NCBI GenBank assembly: GCA_964609825.1
Contig: CAZSSH010000005.1
Location: 386,248 to 450,247 of the forward strand
Length of the DNA stretch: 64,000 nucleotides
Source of the DNA: CAZSSH01 sp964609825
GTDB taxonomy: Bacteria > Verrucomicrobiota > Lentisphaeria > Victivallales > Victivallaceae
Direction of reading: 5' to 3'
Shown: piece after piece, positions 33,581 to 42,703 of the stretch
How positions within the stretch are numbered: position 1 is the stretch's first letter
Layout of the letters: every line of letters starts with the position of its first letter
The notes under the pieces: model-generated
Databases searched by the model: none
Seen by the model: only the letters and a program-made list of their open reading frames with translations
Told to the model about the DNA's origin: nothing
Program-made: the position numbers and the translations under genes

Positions 33581-33582
33581 CT
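33545..33582 (+). repeat. 19-bp perfect tandem duplication across the stop of the beta-helix gene
   Basis: CCGCTGCAGGGAAATGACT occurs at 33545-33563 and again at 33564-33582 with no mismatch. The stop codon TGA (33578-33580) lies inside the second copy. With one copy the frame would continue as SGVTSSPHPKQ to a TGA shortly downstream. Confidence 0.95.
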
Positions 33583-33649
33583 CCGGTGTCACATCATCAC
33601 CGCACCCAAAACAATGAGATAATATTGATCAAAACAGCAGAAGTATGGT

Positions 33650-35998
33650 ATGATTTTATTTAACTTAAACGGCAAATGGCAATTAAAGTATCGTCGGCAA
33701 TCCGCATCGGGCGGGCAATGGCAGCAGCTGGAGGCCGAAGTCCCGGGCAATGTCGAGCTTGATTTGATGCGTGCGAAAATTGTTGACGATTTGACCCGGG
33801 GGGACAATGTTTATCAGGCTTTGGCGTTGGAGCAAAACGAGTGGCAATACATCAAAACATTTCGGCTCCCCGGTCCGGTCCCGGCAGGCAAGGTGATGTT
33901 GGTGTTTGACGGGATCGATTGTCTGGCAAAGGTCACGCTCAACGGTCACGAGGTCGGGTGCGCCGGTAATATGCTGATCACTCACCGTTATGATGTCACC
34001 CAATGGCTTGAGCCGGCGGCGGACAATTTACTGGAGGTACACATCCACCCCGCCGTGCCGGCGGGGCAGGCGTTTGAGCTCTCTCCCGACACATATGCGC
34101 AGCCCAACAACTGGGAGTCGTTGCGCATTCGCAAGGCCGGACACATGTACGGTTGGGACATCGCGCCAAGGATTGTTTCCGCCGGATTGTGGCGCGGCGT
34201 CCGGCTGGAAGTCGAACCGGCCACCCGGTTTCGGAGCATTTATCTGGCAACGGCGGAAGTGGACGCCGATCTCCGCACTGCCACCTTGCTTTTGGACTGG
34301 GATATCGCGGCGGAAACAAGTATTCACATGTTGACTTTGACCGTCAAAATCCTGAACGCAGGATGCATGGTGTATGAGTCGCATCAACCCTTGCTTGGCG
34401 CGCATGGCCGTGTGTTCATTAATGTAACCGACATTGATTTATGGTGGCCGCGCGGTTTTGGCCGGGCACAATTATATGACGCGGTCATTGAGCTTTCGGA
34501 TGCCGCCGGGACAGTGTTGGCCAAGCATTCCCAAAAACTCGGAATCCGCACTGTCCGGCTAAAGCGTACCGAGATGACATCCGACCGGCATGACGGTGAT
34601 TTTTCCTTTATTGTCAACGGGCGGCGCATTTATGCCAAAGGGACCAACTGGGTGCCGTTGGATGCTTTGCACTCGCGTGACAGAGAGCATTTGGATAGAA
34701 CCTTCGCCCTTGCACTGGAGCTCAATTGCAACATGCTGCGGTGCTGGGGCGGCAATGTATATGAAGATCACGATTTTTTTGATCTGTGCGATCAACACGG
34801 AGTGATGGTCTGGCAGGATTTTGCGCTGGCTTGTGCGATTTACCCTCAGGATGACGAGTTTTCCGGTCAGATCCGGGCGGAGGCGGAGAGCGTGGTCACC
34901 AAACTGCGGAGCCATCCGTCACTGGTTTTGTGGAGCGGCAACAATGAGATTGACAGTGCATATACCGAGTGGACGCCTTTGAGACGCGATCCCAATTGCT
35001 GCGACAAGCTCAGCCGCAAGGTGTTGGCCGAGGTGATTGCCCAGCTCGATCCGCTGCGCGAATATCTGCCGAGTTCGCCATATTACGGCCCCACACTAAT
35101 GGCGGCGGGGATCCCCCATGATCGCAAGCCGGAGGATCATTTATGGGGGCCGCGCGATGACTTCAAGGGTCAATACTATTTGTGCAGCAACGCTCATTTT
35201 GTAAGTGAAATCGGCTATCACGGTTGTCCGGATATGCAAACGATGCAGCAAATGCTCGATCCGGAAATGCTGTGGCCGTGGCAAAATAACCGTCAATGGT
35301 TGACCAAAGCCGTCCGCCCGTTGCCGGAGCAGACGCAGTATCACTACCGGATACCCTTGATGGCCAACCAGATTACCGTATTGTTTGACCGGGCGCCGGA
35401 CAATTTGCCGGACTTTATTTTGGCCTCCCAGATCAGTCAGGCCGAGGCAATGAAATTTTTTATCGAGAAATGGCGCTCGGAGCGGGAGTTTCGCAGCGGC
35501 ATGCTATGGTGGAACTTGCGCGATTGCTGGCCGGTGATTTCCGATGCCGTTGTTGATTATTATTATCGCAAAAAACTGGCGTTTGATTACATTAAAACCT
35601 CACAATCCGATATTGTTGCAATCATCACCGAGGCGCAAAAGGGCCTTCATCAGTTACTCGTGGTGAATGATTCAGCCAATCCGGTTGCCGGCAAAGTTGC
35701 GGTGAAAAATGCCGGCGGCGAGTATTTGTGGGAGGGCGCATTTGAAGTCAACGGCAACGATAAAACCGTGCTTGCGGTACTTCCCGCGGCGGACTGTGCG
35801 GCCTTATGGCTCACGGATATGACGCTGGCAGGCAATGCTAAAGTATGGCGCAACCATTATCTCGCCGGACCGCGTCCGTTTCAATTGGAAACCTACAAAA
35901 AGTGGCTCCGATCCATCCCCCACGGTAAAATGACGACCTCCTCGGATAAGCGCGGTTCCCCTTTGTCTTGCCAAAATGTCTCAACCAAAGTTGAGTGA
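33650..35998 (+). CDS. GH2 beta-mannosidase-like enzyme
   Basis: 782 residues, no signal peptide. Standard GH2 order: N-terminal jelly-roll (NGKWQLKYRR, then VMLVFDGIDCLAKVTLNGHE), immunoglobulin-like domain, then the TIM barrel (AKGTNWVPLDALHSRD, NMLRCWGGNVYEDHDFFDLC). Acid/base Glu433 in LWSGNNEID and nucleophile Glu520 in FVSEIGYHG. The RCWGGNVYE and WSGNNE phrases are those of beta-mannosidases. It probably completes cytosolic breakdown of beta-mannosides released by locus 1. RBS is weak. It is the last gene of the operon and faces the MFS gene tail-to-tail. Confidence 0.88.
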   Translation: MILFNLNGKWQLKYRRQSASGGQWQQLEAEVPGNVELDLMRAKIVDDLTRGDNVYQALALEQNEWQYIKTFRLPGPVPAGKVMLVFDGIDCLAKVTLNGHEVGCAGNMLITHRYDVTQWLEPAADNLLEVHIHPAVPAGQAFELSPDTYAQPNNWESLRIRKAGHMYGWDIAPRIVSAGLWRGVRLEVEPATRFRSIYLATAEVDADLRTATLLLDWDIAAETSIHMLTLTVKILNAGCMVYESHQPLLGAHGRVFINVTDIDLWWPRGFGRAQLYDAVIELSDAAGTVLAKHSQKLGIRTVRLKRTEMTSDRHDGDFSFIVNGRRIYAKGTNWVPLDALHSRDREHLDRTFALALELNCNMLRCWGGNVYEDHDFFDLCDQHGVMVWQDFALACAIYPQDDEFSGQIRAEAESVVTKLRSHPSLVLWSGNNEIDSAYTEWTPLRRDPNCCDKLSRKVLAEVIAQLDPLREYLPSSPYYGPTLMAAGIPHDRKPEDHLWGPRDDFKGQYYLCSNAHFVSEIGYHGCPDMQTMQQMLDPEMLWPWQNNRQWLTKAVRPLPEQTQYHYRIPLMANQITVLFDRAPDNLPDFILASQISQAEAMKFFIEKWRSEREFRSGMLWWNLRDCWPVISDAVVDYYYRKKLAFDYIKTSQSDIVAIITEAQKGLHQLLVVNDSANPVAGKVAVKNAGGEYLWEGAFEVNGNDKTVLAVLPAADCAALWLTDMTLAGNAKVWRNHYLAGPRPFQLETYKKWLRSIPHGKMTTSSDKRGSPLSCQNVSTKVE

Positions 35999-36331
35999 GG
36001 TATGGCTTGCCAAGGCGAAAAAAATCCGATCAAAATGACCGGGTTTTTGAAGACTGGTAGAGCTGAAGTGACTTTTTCGCTCGCTTATTTTATGCTTAAA
36101 ATCAGTGCTTTCCCCGTTTCCAGAGCTTGACGCGGCACATTATAGCACATCATGCTGCTTGATGCGACATCGCCAATCCGGGGAAAAATTGGGGATATTT
36201 TTCGCCAAATGGGGGAAAAAACGGGGAACTTTTTTACTTGTCAATTGCGCCGTAGATTCTCCGTCGTTGTCCGGAGTTGATAACGTACGGGGACTTCCGG
36301 ACAAAAATGTTTGCGGCAATGAAGCATTTTT
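35999..36331. other. Convergent intergenic region with hairpins, no gene supported
   Basis: Between the GH2 stop and the MFS stop. GTCCGGA (36269-36275) pairs with TCCGGAC (36296-36302), and CTCCG/CGGAG pairs at 36259-36276; neither is followed by a clear T run. Plus-strand G/A runs (GGGGAAAAA, GGGGGAAAAAA) occur at 36180-36230. A short minus-strand frame of 22 codons is present but has no supporting context. Transcription from both sides probably ends here. Confidence 0.4.
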
Positions 36332-38218
36332 TCAACTTTTCCGGTCCGTTGTATTTTCGGCGTTGCCGTGTTCTTTTACGATTTCCTCGGCTTCGGCGGG
36401 GTGGGTTTCGACATATTCCTCGGCAGCGTCATCGGTCGGAGCGCCGGCAAGAGACTGGGCCAAATGACGCTCGTCAAGCTCCTCGCGGATAGCCTTCATT
36501 TTTTCCTCCGTCAACGGAAACAAAATAGCCATCAGCAACGTAAAAGCGGAAAAAACAATGTACAAACTCATGACCAGCCAAAATAAATGTTTTTGTATCG
36601 TCATCGGCGGTTGTGTTGCCACTACGCGTGCATTGTCCAAAAGATGTCGGGGCCCCAGACCGATATGCCGGAGCGTCAACGGCCGATCCTCGTCGATCGC
36701 CGAATTGAGTGCAATTTTTAGGTATCGGGCAGTAATGGGCGGAAAATCAAATTCGTTATCCTGATTTCCGCAATCAAAGACGCCAATCAGACGAAACCCC
36801 TCAGTCGGCGACATATCGCCTGCAAACAGGGTAATTTGCTTGAGATTGTCTCCGCTGATTTGAATCCGGTCAAAGGTCGTGGAACTGTTGTTTTTGAACC
36901 CGAAAACGGCGATTTCACCAACCTCAAAACCGGCTGCCGGCGCAGTTGTTTTGGCCACCGACACGCTTTCCCAGCGCTGATTGATTTTAACATCCACATT
37001 GAGCCAGCTGATGATGTATCCGGAAAGAATAATAGCAAGCGAAATCTCCAATTTGGCAATCACCGCCATCACCGAGGTGAACAACCCCTCGCGCCGCTGG
37101 CCGGTCTTGACTTCGTCCATGTCGCAGATATCGGGCAAAATCGCCGAAGTAATGGTACCGGTGAGCACCAGCAACGGCGCCACCACCAAACCGGGGATAA
37201 TGCTCCAGTAAGGATGCTCGGGGGTAGTGATAAACGGGTTGACGATTGCACAGCCGAAACCAAGTGAAGCTCCCAAAATCAAGGCCCCGCGTTTGCCCAG
37301 CCATTTGCTGGCGGGTTTGACCAAAGGAAGCATGGCAAAATTCCAGACCGACCCCAGCGTCGCGCCGATGGCGGCAATGCGCGTGGAGAGGTCAAGGTCA
37401 CCGCGGCAAGTATAGTAAACCCCGAGAAAAAAGGTAATTTGCCCGACCAGCCGTCCGCCCAAAATTTCGCCGATTTTCATCAGGATCAAGATGACAAACG
37501 GACGATTTCGCATGGTAACTTTGATCGCCGGAAGCAATGCCACATGATTGCGGTTGGCATGGGTAAAACGCTCTTTGGTCGCAAAAAAGCAAATCAGAGC
37601 GGAAACGATGACGGCAATGGCGGCGACTGCGCTGATCCACCGCATTCCCCAAATCACACCGCCGAAAAACGGTCGCAGCGCCAGCCAGTAAATCCAACCG
37701 TAAAGCAGTACCATGACCGCCAAAAAGAATCCCTGTACCGCCTGAACCTTGGACCGCTCGTGATAATCATCGCTGAGCTCATAGCCGATGGCCGTCCAGG
37801 CCATGGTATACATACCGTAACAAGTATAGAGAAACGTCCCGGTAATGCCGAGAAAGAAAAATTGCGCCGTCGCACTCCACGCCGGGTCGGCCCACCACAC
37901 TCCCGCCAGCAAAAAAGCGCCGACAATTGCGCCGCCGAGCAAAAACGGTTTGCGCCGTCCCCAGCGGGTATGGGTATTGTCAGACCAGTGTCCGATCATG
38001 GGGTCGATGATTCCGTCGATAAAGCGGGGAAGCATCATGCACCAACTGACAATCACCGGGCTCAAGCCGAAGCCGACGGTAAAGACATTCATCGCCAGTC
38101 CGAACATCCCGACCAGCGAAAACTCCGCGATGCGGCCGACCCCCCACCCCCAGATTTGCCGGGGCGGGGCGGTGTAGACTTTGTACTCGACTTGAGGGGA
38201 TGTGCGTTGATCTGTCAT
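36332..38218 (-). CDS. MFS sugar transporter (GPH/MelB-like) with inserted discoidin-like domain
   Basis: 628 residues. The GPH-family loop IDPMIGHWSDNTHTRWGRRK (71-90) and eleven hydrophobic segments occupy residues 25-408. About 130 polar residues then follow (408-540) before the last membrane helix (about 543-567, FWLVMSLYIVFSAFTLLMAI) and an acidic cytosolic tail. The insert reads like an F5/8-type C/galactose-binding fold: FEVGEIAVFGFKN, FDRIQISGDNLKQITLFAGD and ARYLKIALNS. GPH carriers normally have about 450-500 residues with a short loop there. The insert would face outside, where it could bind glycan. It has its own promoter after the GH127 gene. Confidence 0.8.
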   Translation of the reverse strand: MTDQRTSPQVEYKVYTAPPRQIWGWGVGRIAEFSLVGMFGLAMNVFTVGFGLSPVIVSWCMMLPRFIDGIIDPMIGHWSDNTHTRWGRRKPFLLGGAIVGAFLLAGVWWADPAWSATAQFFFLGITGTFLYTCYGMYTMAWTAIGYELSDDYHERSKVQAVQGFFLAVMVLLYGWIYWLALRPFFGGVIWGMRWISAVAAIAVIVSALICFFATKERFTHANRNHVALLPAIKVTMRNRPFVILILMKIGEILGGRLVGQITFFLGVYYTCRGDLDLSTRIAAIGATLGSVWNFAMLPLVKPASKWLGKRGALILGASLGFGCAIVNPFITTPEHPYWSIIPGLVVAPLLVLTGTITSAILPDICDMDEVKTGQRREGLFTSVMAVIAKLEISLAIILSGYIISWLNVDVKINQRWESVSVAKTTAPAAGFEVGEIAVFGFKNNSSTTFDRIQISGDNLKQITLFAGDMSPTEGFRLIGVFDCGNQDNEFDFPPITARYLKIALNSAIDEDRPLTLRHIGLGPRHLLDNARVVATQPPMTIQKHLFWLVMSLYIVFSAFTLLMAILFPLTEEKMKAIREELDERHLAQSLAGAPTDDAAEEYVETHPAEAEEIVKEHGNAENTTDRKS

Positions 38219-38343
38219 GTTAATTGTTTTCTGATAAAAGGTTTATGATCATTATTTTAATTGGCTGCAAATTGACTTTTAGCCAGCGTCAGAGCTCGGG
38301 TTGCCGCCAAGGTCAAAGGTTGCCGTTTGCCGGGGAAAACAAC

Positions 38344-38541
38344 TCAATCGTCTGCGCGACTTGGCTTGCAATGACTCGTTGTGTCACGCGGCCCGCCTTC
38401 CGCGCAAAAAAGCCTCATCCCAAAAGCGCGCCGGGCGACGATAAAAAGTATATGCCGTGACATTAAAAATTTCCTTATTTGCGCTCAGCTCTGATTGCGT
38501 CTTTGTCTGCAATATAATGCAATGTGATCCCCTTGTCAATC
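38344..38541 (-). promoter_or_regulatory. Promoter and long leader with a small ORF before the MFS gene
   Basis: On the minus strand TTGACA (38534-38539) and TATATT (38511-38516) are 17 bases apart; the -35 overlaps the stop of the GH127 gene. Transcription would start near 38504, leaving a leader of about 285 bases. It contains a 39-codon frame (ATG at 38463, stop at 38344) with AAGGAAA upstream, beginning MSRHILFIVARR and ending KPSRADD. No riboswitch consensus was recognised. The rest of 38219-38343 holds nothing else I can identify. Confidence 0.45.
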
Positions 38542-40761
38542 CATGGTTGCCACCAATTTAACCGTCCGCGCCAAAAAAATCCGCACTTCGCCTTTACCGG
38601 CGTTGCGCAACTCCAAACGCACAGCGGCCTTGCCGGCGGAGAGTCGGGGCGGTATCGGATATGATTTCATCACCCACTCGCCCGGAGCAATGGTCCGGGT
38701 CGGTTGCGTCGCAATTACGACACCGTCGACCAAAATTTCAAGCGATGAGGCGCTCCACTCGCCGCCCCAAAATTTGAGTTGCAGCGCCACCGGGACGACG
38801 GGGTCTGTCTTCAGCTGATAGCCGAGATCGCCGCCCGGTATCAGCAAACGGTGCTTGGCATGCAAAAAGTCACCGACTTGAGTGCCGCCGGCCGTCATTT
38901 CGTGCTCGACCTCGGATTGCTGAAAGCCGGGTGTGACCGTATCGCAAGTTGCGGCGTGCAACCGCTGTTCGGCCTCGGCGGCAAGTTGCATCTCCTCCTG
39001 ACAACGTTTTGCCATCCTCGGTGTCACAACGCGGAAATACACTCCGTAGTGCTCCTCGTAAACATCGTAGAGCGGCATCCAGAGCAGTGCCGGATTGGCT
39101 GCGCGCGGGTCGGAGAGTATGGTTTCCGAAACCAGCAAGGGCGGGATTTCATCCGTCTTCCCCCGTGCCTTAAGGTGATCGCCGAAGCGCTCTTTGGCCG
39201 GATCGTCAACTGGATCCGGAAGCGTCGGCAACGCTCCGGCCATGAGCGTCGGTCCGTAAAAAAAAGCCTGATAATCGCTGTCGGGGAGTACCTCGGAGTA
39301 GTAATCCATCCCCAAATCAAGCTCCAAAACTTCGCCGTCATGCCACATGCGCTCAACGGTCACATAGCCGTCACAGCCGACCGTGCCAAAGTTGCCGCGG
39401 CTCCAAGCCGGTTTGCGCAATTTTAGGACAAACCTGATATCTTTGCGGCAGTGGACCGTCAGTCGGATTTTACCTGAAACCGGGAACTTTCCGTCAATCA
39501 TAATTTTGACCGCTTTGTCCGCCCAATCCAGACCGGAGGCAAAATATTGATTGACATACAAAGTATCGCCGTCATGCCCGTAAAAGGTTTTGGCGTACCG
39601 CATCGGGCTCTCCATCCCGGTGCCGACACAGCACCAAAAAGCATCCAGCGGGGCCGAAAAAACCTTGACCGCTACCGGCGCTAAAGCCAAAAAGTAGCCG
39701 AACTCGCCCGGTTTGCGGCCGATGTTGGCCGCGACGTGATTGAGCAAGACACGTTCGGCATAATCCATCACATGCGCATCTTTGCGCCACGACCAGATAT
39801 GCTCGGCGAGTTTGATCATATTGTAAGAGTTGCAAGTTTCCGCAGTGTACGGTGTCAAATGCTCTTTATCGGTACCGGGAGTAAAAAAATGCTCGCTCTC
39901 GCCGTGCCCGCCGTTGGCAAAACTGCGGATTTGGGTGACCCGGTCAAAAAAGAATTCCGCCGCCCGGCGGTCGGCCCCATCCCCGATCGCCTCATAACGG
40001 GCCGCCAGCGCGATCACCTTGGGGATCAAGGTATTGCCGTGCAAGCCGTCGAGCTCATCATGCTCTGCGTGTAACGGCGCCAACGCCGCGGTTTGCGAAA
40101 AAGCGCGGTCGGCCAGCTCGAGAAACCGTTGGTCGCCGGTCGCCAGTGAGAGTTTGATCAAGCTTTCGGCGATGCCGCCGTGTTCGCAAACCAGTATTTT
40201 TTGAGCATCGGCGGGGGGGATGTTTTCCCAAACATGGTTCAGGTATCCGGCCACGCCGGTCATGATGACCAATGCTTGATGATTGCCGCAGAGTTCCCAT
40301 GCGTCATACAATCCGGCCAAAAGTTTGTGGAGGTTGTACAAGGGCACCCAAATATCGTTAAGCGCAAAGTTATGCGCCTCGATCCTGCCGCGGCGCAAAT
40401 CCTCAAAGCAGCGCTTGTCCACCGCCCCGGCGTAACCGTCGCCGTGAGCCAGCTGACAGCGGCCGATGCCGTCAACAAAGGCGCTGACGCGCGCCAGAGC
40501 CCCGCAGTCGCCGGTGGCCGCATAACAGGCCGCCAACGCCGAGAGATAATGCCCGCCCGAGTGACCGGCGATATCCTTTCGCTCCCAGCCGCCGTAGGGT
40601 TCGCCGCTGTCAATCCCGGCTTGGCGGTAAAACGGTGCAAGCATCCGCTCAACGTCAAGCACCTCTAAAAGGTACTTTTGGTCGGTGTCCTGTTTGGTTT
40701 TTAACACTCCCGGCGACAGTCGGACGGCCGAGAGAGGAAAAAGTTTTGCCGAATCAATCAT
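38536..40761 (-). CDS. GH127 family enzyme (beta-L-arabinofuranosidase type)
   Basis: 741 residues, no signal peptide. Classic GH127/DUF1680 features: YGGWERKDIAGHSGGHYLSA (56-75), AETCNSYNMIKL (Glu308, Cys310) and FWCCVGTGMES (Cys377, Cys378), matching the zinc-coordinating Glu-Cys-Cys-Cys site of characterised family members, where a cysteine is the nucleophile. The C-terminus (from about 660, LQLKFWGGEWSASSLEILVD) is a beta-sandwich module that also appears in the large secreted proteins at 42704 and 49548. It starts 3 bases after the preceding gene with its RBS (CTGGAG) inside that gene, so it is translationally coupled. Confidence 0.88.
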   Translation of the reverse strand: MIDSAKLFPLSAVRLSPGVLKTKQDTDQKYLLEVLDVERMLAPFYRQAGIDSGEPYGGWERKDIAGHSGGHYLSALAACYAATGDCGALARVSAFVDGIGRCQLAHGDGYAGAVDKRCFEDLRRGRIEAHNFALNDIWVPLYNLHKLLAGLYDAWELCGNHQALVIMTGVAGYLNHVWENIPPADAQKILVCEHGGIAESLIKLSLATGDQRFLELADRAFSQTAALAPLHAEHDELDGLHGNTLIPKVIALAARYEAIGDGADRRAAEFFFDRVTQIRSFANGGHGESEHFFTPGTDKEHLTPYTAETCNSYNMIKLAEHIWSWRKDAHVMDYAERVLLNHVAANIGRKPGEFGYFLALAPVAVKVFSAPLDAFWCCVGTGMESPMRYAKTFYGHDGDTLYVNQYFASGLDWADKAVKIMIDGKFPVSGKIRLTVHCRKDIRFVLKLRKPAWSRGNFGTVGCDGYVTVERMWHDGEVLELDLGMDYYSEVLPDSDYQAFFYGPTLMAGALPTLPDPVDDPAKERFGDHLKARGKTDEIPPLLVSETILSDPRAANPALLWMPLYDVYEEHYGVYFRVVTPRMAKRCQEEMQLAAEAEQRLHAATCDTVTPGFQQSEVEHEMTAGGTQVGDFLHAKHRLLIPGGDLGYQLKTDPVVPVALQLKFWGGEWSASSLEILVDGVVIATQPTRTIAPGEWVMKSYPIPPRLSAGKAAVRLELRNAGKGEVRIFLARTVKLVATMD

Positions 40762-40764
40762 GTA

Positions 40765-42687
40765 TTACTCCAGTTGTTTTCGGTTTTGGACCATCCAGAG
40801 CAGCGCCTCCAGGGTATTGGCCGCAGCCCAGCCGTTGTATGAGTACCACATCGACGAGGGGCGGCCGTCGCTGTAGCAAAAATCGGTCAAGCCGTCGCTC
40901 GGGCAAAAACGCTCGGTGGTGACGCCGTAACGGCCGTAACCGGTAATTTCCGGGTACAACTCAAGGCAGTTCATAACCCAAGCCATGCCGTCCTCGGCGC
41001 GCATTTTGTGGATTTCGTCGCCGGTTCGCTCATAAAGATAGTACAACTCGGGCGTGATCAAAACCCCCATCGGGTGGATGTGGGGATTGGAAACTGAGGT
41101 CACCGAGCCGCCGCAGGAATTCCAATTGCTCCCCAATAACGGCAAAATCTCGGGCACCGCCTTAAAGCCGTAGCGCCACAAATACTCATAATGGGCGGCA
41201 TCCTCCAGCATTTTAAGGTATTGCGGTTCATGGGTCAACTCGTGCAAAAGCTTCACCAGTTTGGCAAAGGCGAGGTTGCCCTCCTGATCCGGAGCTTTCC
41301 AAGTATCCATCGGCGTACCGCAGACATTGAGCTCGCGGACAGGATTGTAATAGTATGCCGCCCCCTTTTGCGCCGCCGTCAGATAAGCCGCATCGCCGGT
41401 AAATTGATAGGCCGCCGCCAGTGCGGCCGCAATCCAGCACCCGGCATAACCGTCAAAGTCGGTAACTTCGCGTTTTTGAGTGGAGAAAGCATAACCGCAG
41501 GCGCCGTCGGCGCGCTGCAAGGCAACCAGATTGTCAGCCACCAGTTTGGCGGTGCTGATCCAGTCGGTGTCGACAGTTTGAGCGTGCGCCTTTAAGTAAA
41601 TCATGGTTTGATACAAATAATAGAGCGCATGACCGTTGGTATACGCGCTGTGGCAATCGTGGGTAATCTTTAAGAAATCCCACCAGCCGTTGACCCGGCT
41701 GCCGCGCAAATCGCGCACCAGATCGTAAAAGAGCCCGGAGTCGGGATTGTACCCGGCGATGATTTCGTCAAAGAGGGCAAAGCCGCTCTTGCGTTTGGCG
41801 AAGAAGTCGCCGGGAAGCTGCAAAGTGTCCATCGCCGTAATAAACGGATATGCCAAAATCGAGCCCCCCGTCCAGCCGATTTCGAGCAAAGCGCGCCACG
41901 GCTTAAGTTCCGGACGCATCGGCGGCTTGGCCTCCTGATTGGTGTAGTGGTCAAACTCGTCCGACCAGTTTTGCTCGACAAAGCTCCCGATGACGGCCCG
42001 GGCGGCAGTTTCAAAACTGTTATGAAATACCGGACGTTCGCGCAAATCGCGGTACAAAATATTGATGATCTCCCGGACATGGTCGCGGTTGCCGTCGGCA
42101 AAGTGAAAGATCCGCCCTTTGCATGCTCCGGCCGCAACCGGCTGCGAAGTTGATTTGGAGCGGCCGTCGTAATAATCGCAGTATTTGTTGACAAACGTAA
42201 ACGGCAAATTGGCATAGCCCAGAGTCACACCGAATTTGCCGGGAAGCTCGGCATAGACCCCGTTGCGCACCAGATTGCCGGAATAAGGCTCAATCGAAAC
42301 TGCGCCGATTTCCGCTTTGCCGATACCGATCGACACCGGGTGGCTGGCGCGGTCGGCGCGAAATTCCCAGACCGGCGAAGAGTAAATTGACTCGGAGTAT
42401 CGGGAGGTAAGATTGGGGTACTGTCCCGGCTTGGCATGCGCCAAATTGTTGTCACCGTGAATGCAGCACGGGATCAAATGCCACACCGCATCGTCATTGA
42501 GCGAACCCTCGATCTTGATCCGGGTCGGGTATTTGCACTCAAAGCTCAGGCAATACTCCCGGTGTCCGAGGGCGGGACGGGAGGAGTACTCTAAAACCAT
42601 ATCCGCATCGCGGTAACTGATGGCATCGTCGCTGCCGATGATTTGCCACGCGCCGTTCTTTTTTTGATAAAACAAGGTAACTTTCAT
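40765..42687 (-). CDS. Six-hairpin (alpha-toroid) glycosidase-like protein, unknown specificity
   Basis: 640 residues from the second ATG of an ATG-ATG pair (42687), 6 bases after GGGAG; the longer reading from 42852 would overlap the upstream gene. The N-terminal 200 residues are beta-rich (YCLSFECKYPTRIKIEGSLN). The rest has helical-hairpin repeats typical of alpha/alpha-barrel enzymes: WWDFLKITHDCHSAYTNGHA, LYYLYQTMIYLKAHA, GYAGCWIAAALAAAYQFTGD and WYSYNGWAAANTLEALLW. No signal peptide. It may be a hydrolase or epimerase acting with the adjacent GH127; I do not recognise a named family. Confidence 0.55.
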   Translation of the reverse strand: MKVTLFYQKKNGAWQIIGSDDAISYRDADMVLEYSSRPALGHREYCLSFECKYPTRIKIEGSLNDDAVWHLIPCCIHGDNNLAHAKPGQYPNLTSRYSESIYSSPVWEFRADRASHPVSIGIGKAEIGAVSIEPYSGNLVRNGVYAELPGKFGVTLGYANLPFTFVNKYCDYYDGRSKSTSQPVAAGACKGRIFHFADGNRDHVREIINILYRDLRERPVFHNSFETAARAVIGSFVEQNWSDEFDHYTNQEAKPPMRPELKPWRALLEIGWTGGSILAYPFITAMDTLQLPGDFFAKRKSGFALFDEIIAGYNPDSGLFYDLVRDLRGSRVNGWWDFLKITHDCHSAYTNGHALYYLYQTMIYLKAHAQTVDTDWISTAKLVADNLVALQRADGACGYAFSTQKREVTDFDGYAGCWIAAALAAAYQFTGDAAYLTAAQKGAAYYYNPVRELNVCGTPMDTWKAPDQEGNLAFAKLVKLLHELTHEPQYLKMLEDAAHYEYLWRYGFKAVPEILPLLGSNWNSCGGSVTSVSNPHIHPMGVLITPELYYLYERTGDEIHKMRAEDGMAWVMNCLELYPEITGYGRYGVTTERFCPSDGLTDFCYSDGRPSSMWYSYNGWAAANTLEALLWMVQNRKQLE

Positions 42688-42703
42688 CATATTCTCCCAA
42701 TGG

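Noticed and set aside
36105..36467. 120-codon plus-strand frame in the convergent gap
   Set aside because: More than a third overlaps the MFS gene antisense; no RBS and no protein-like pattern.
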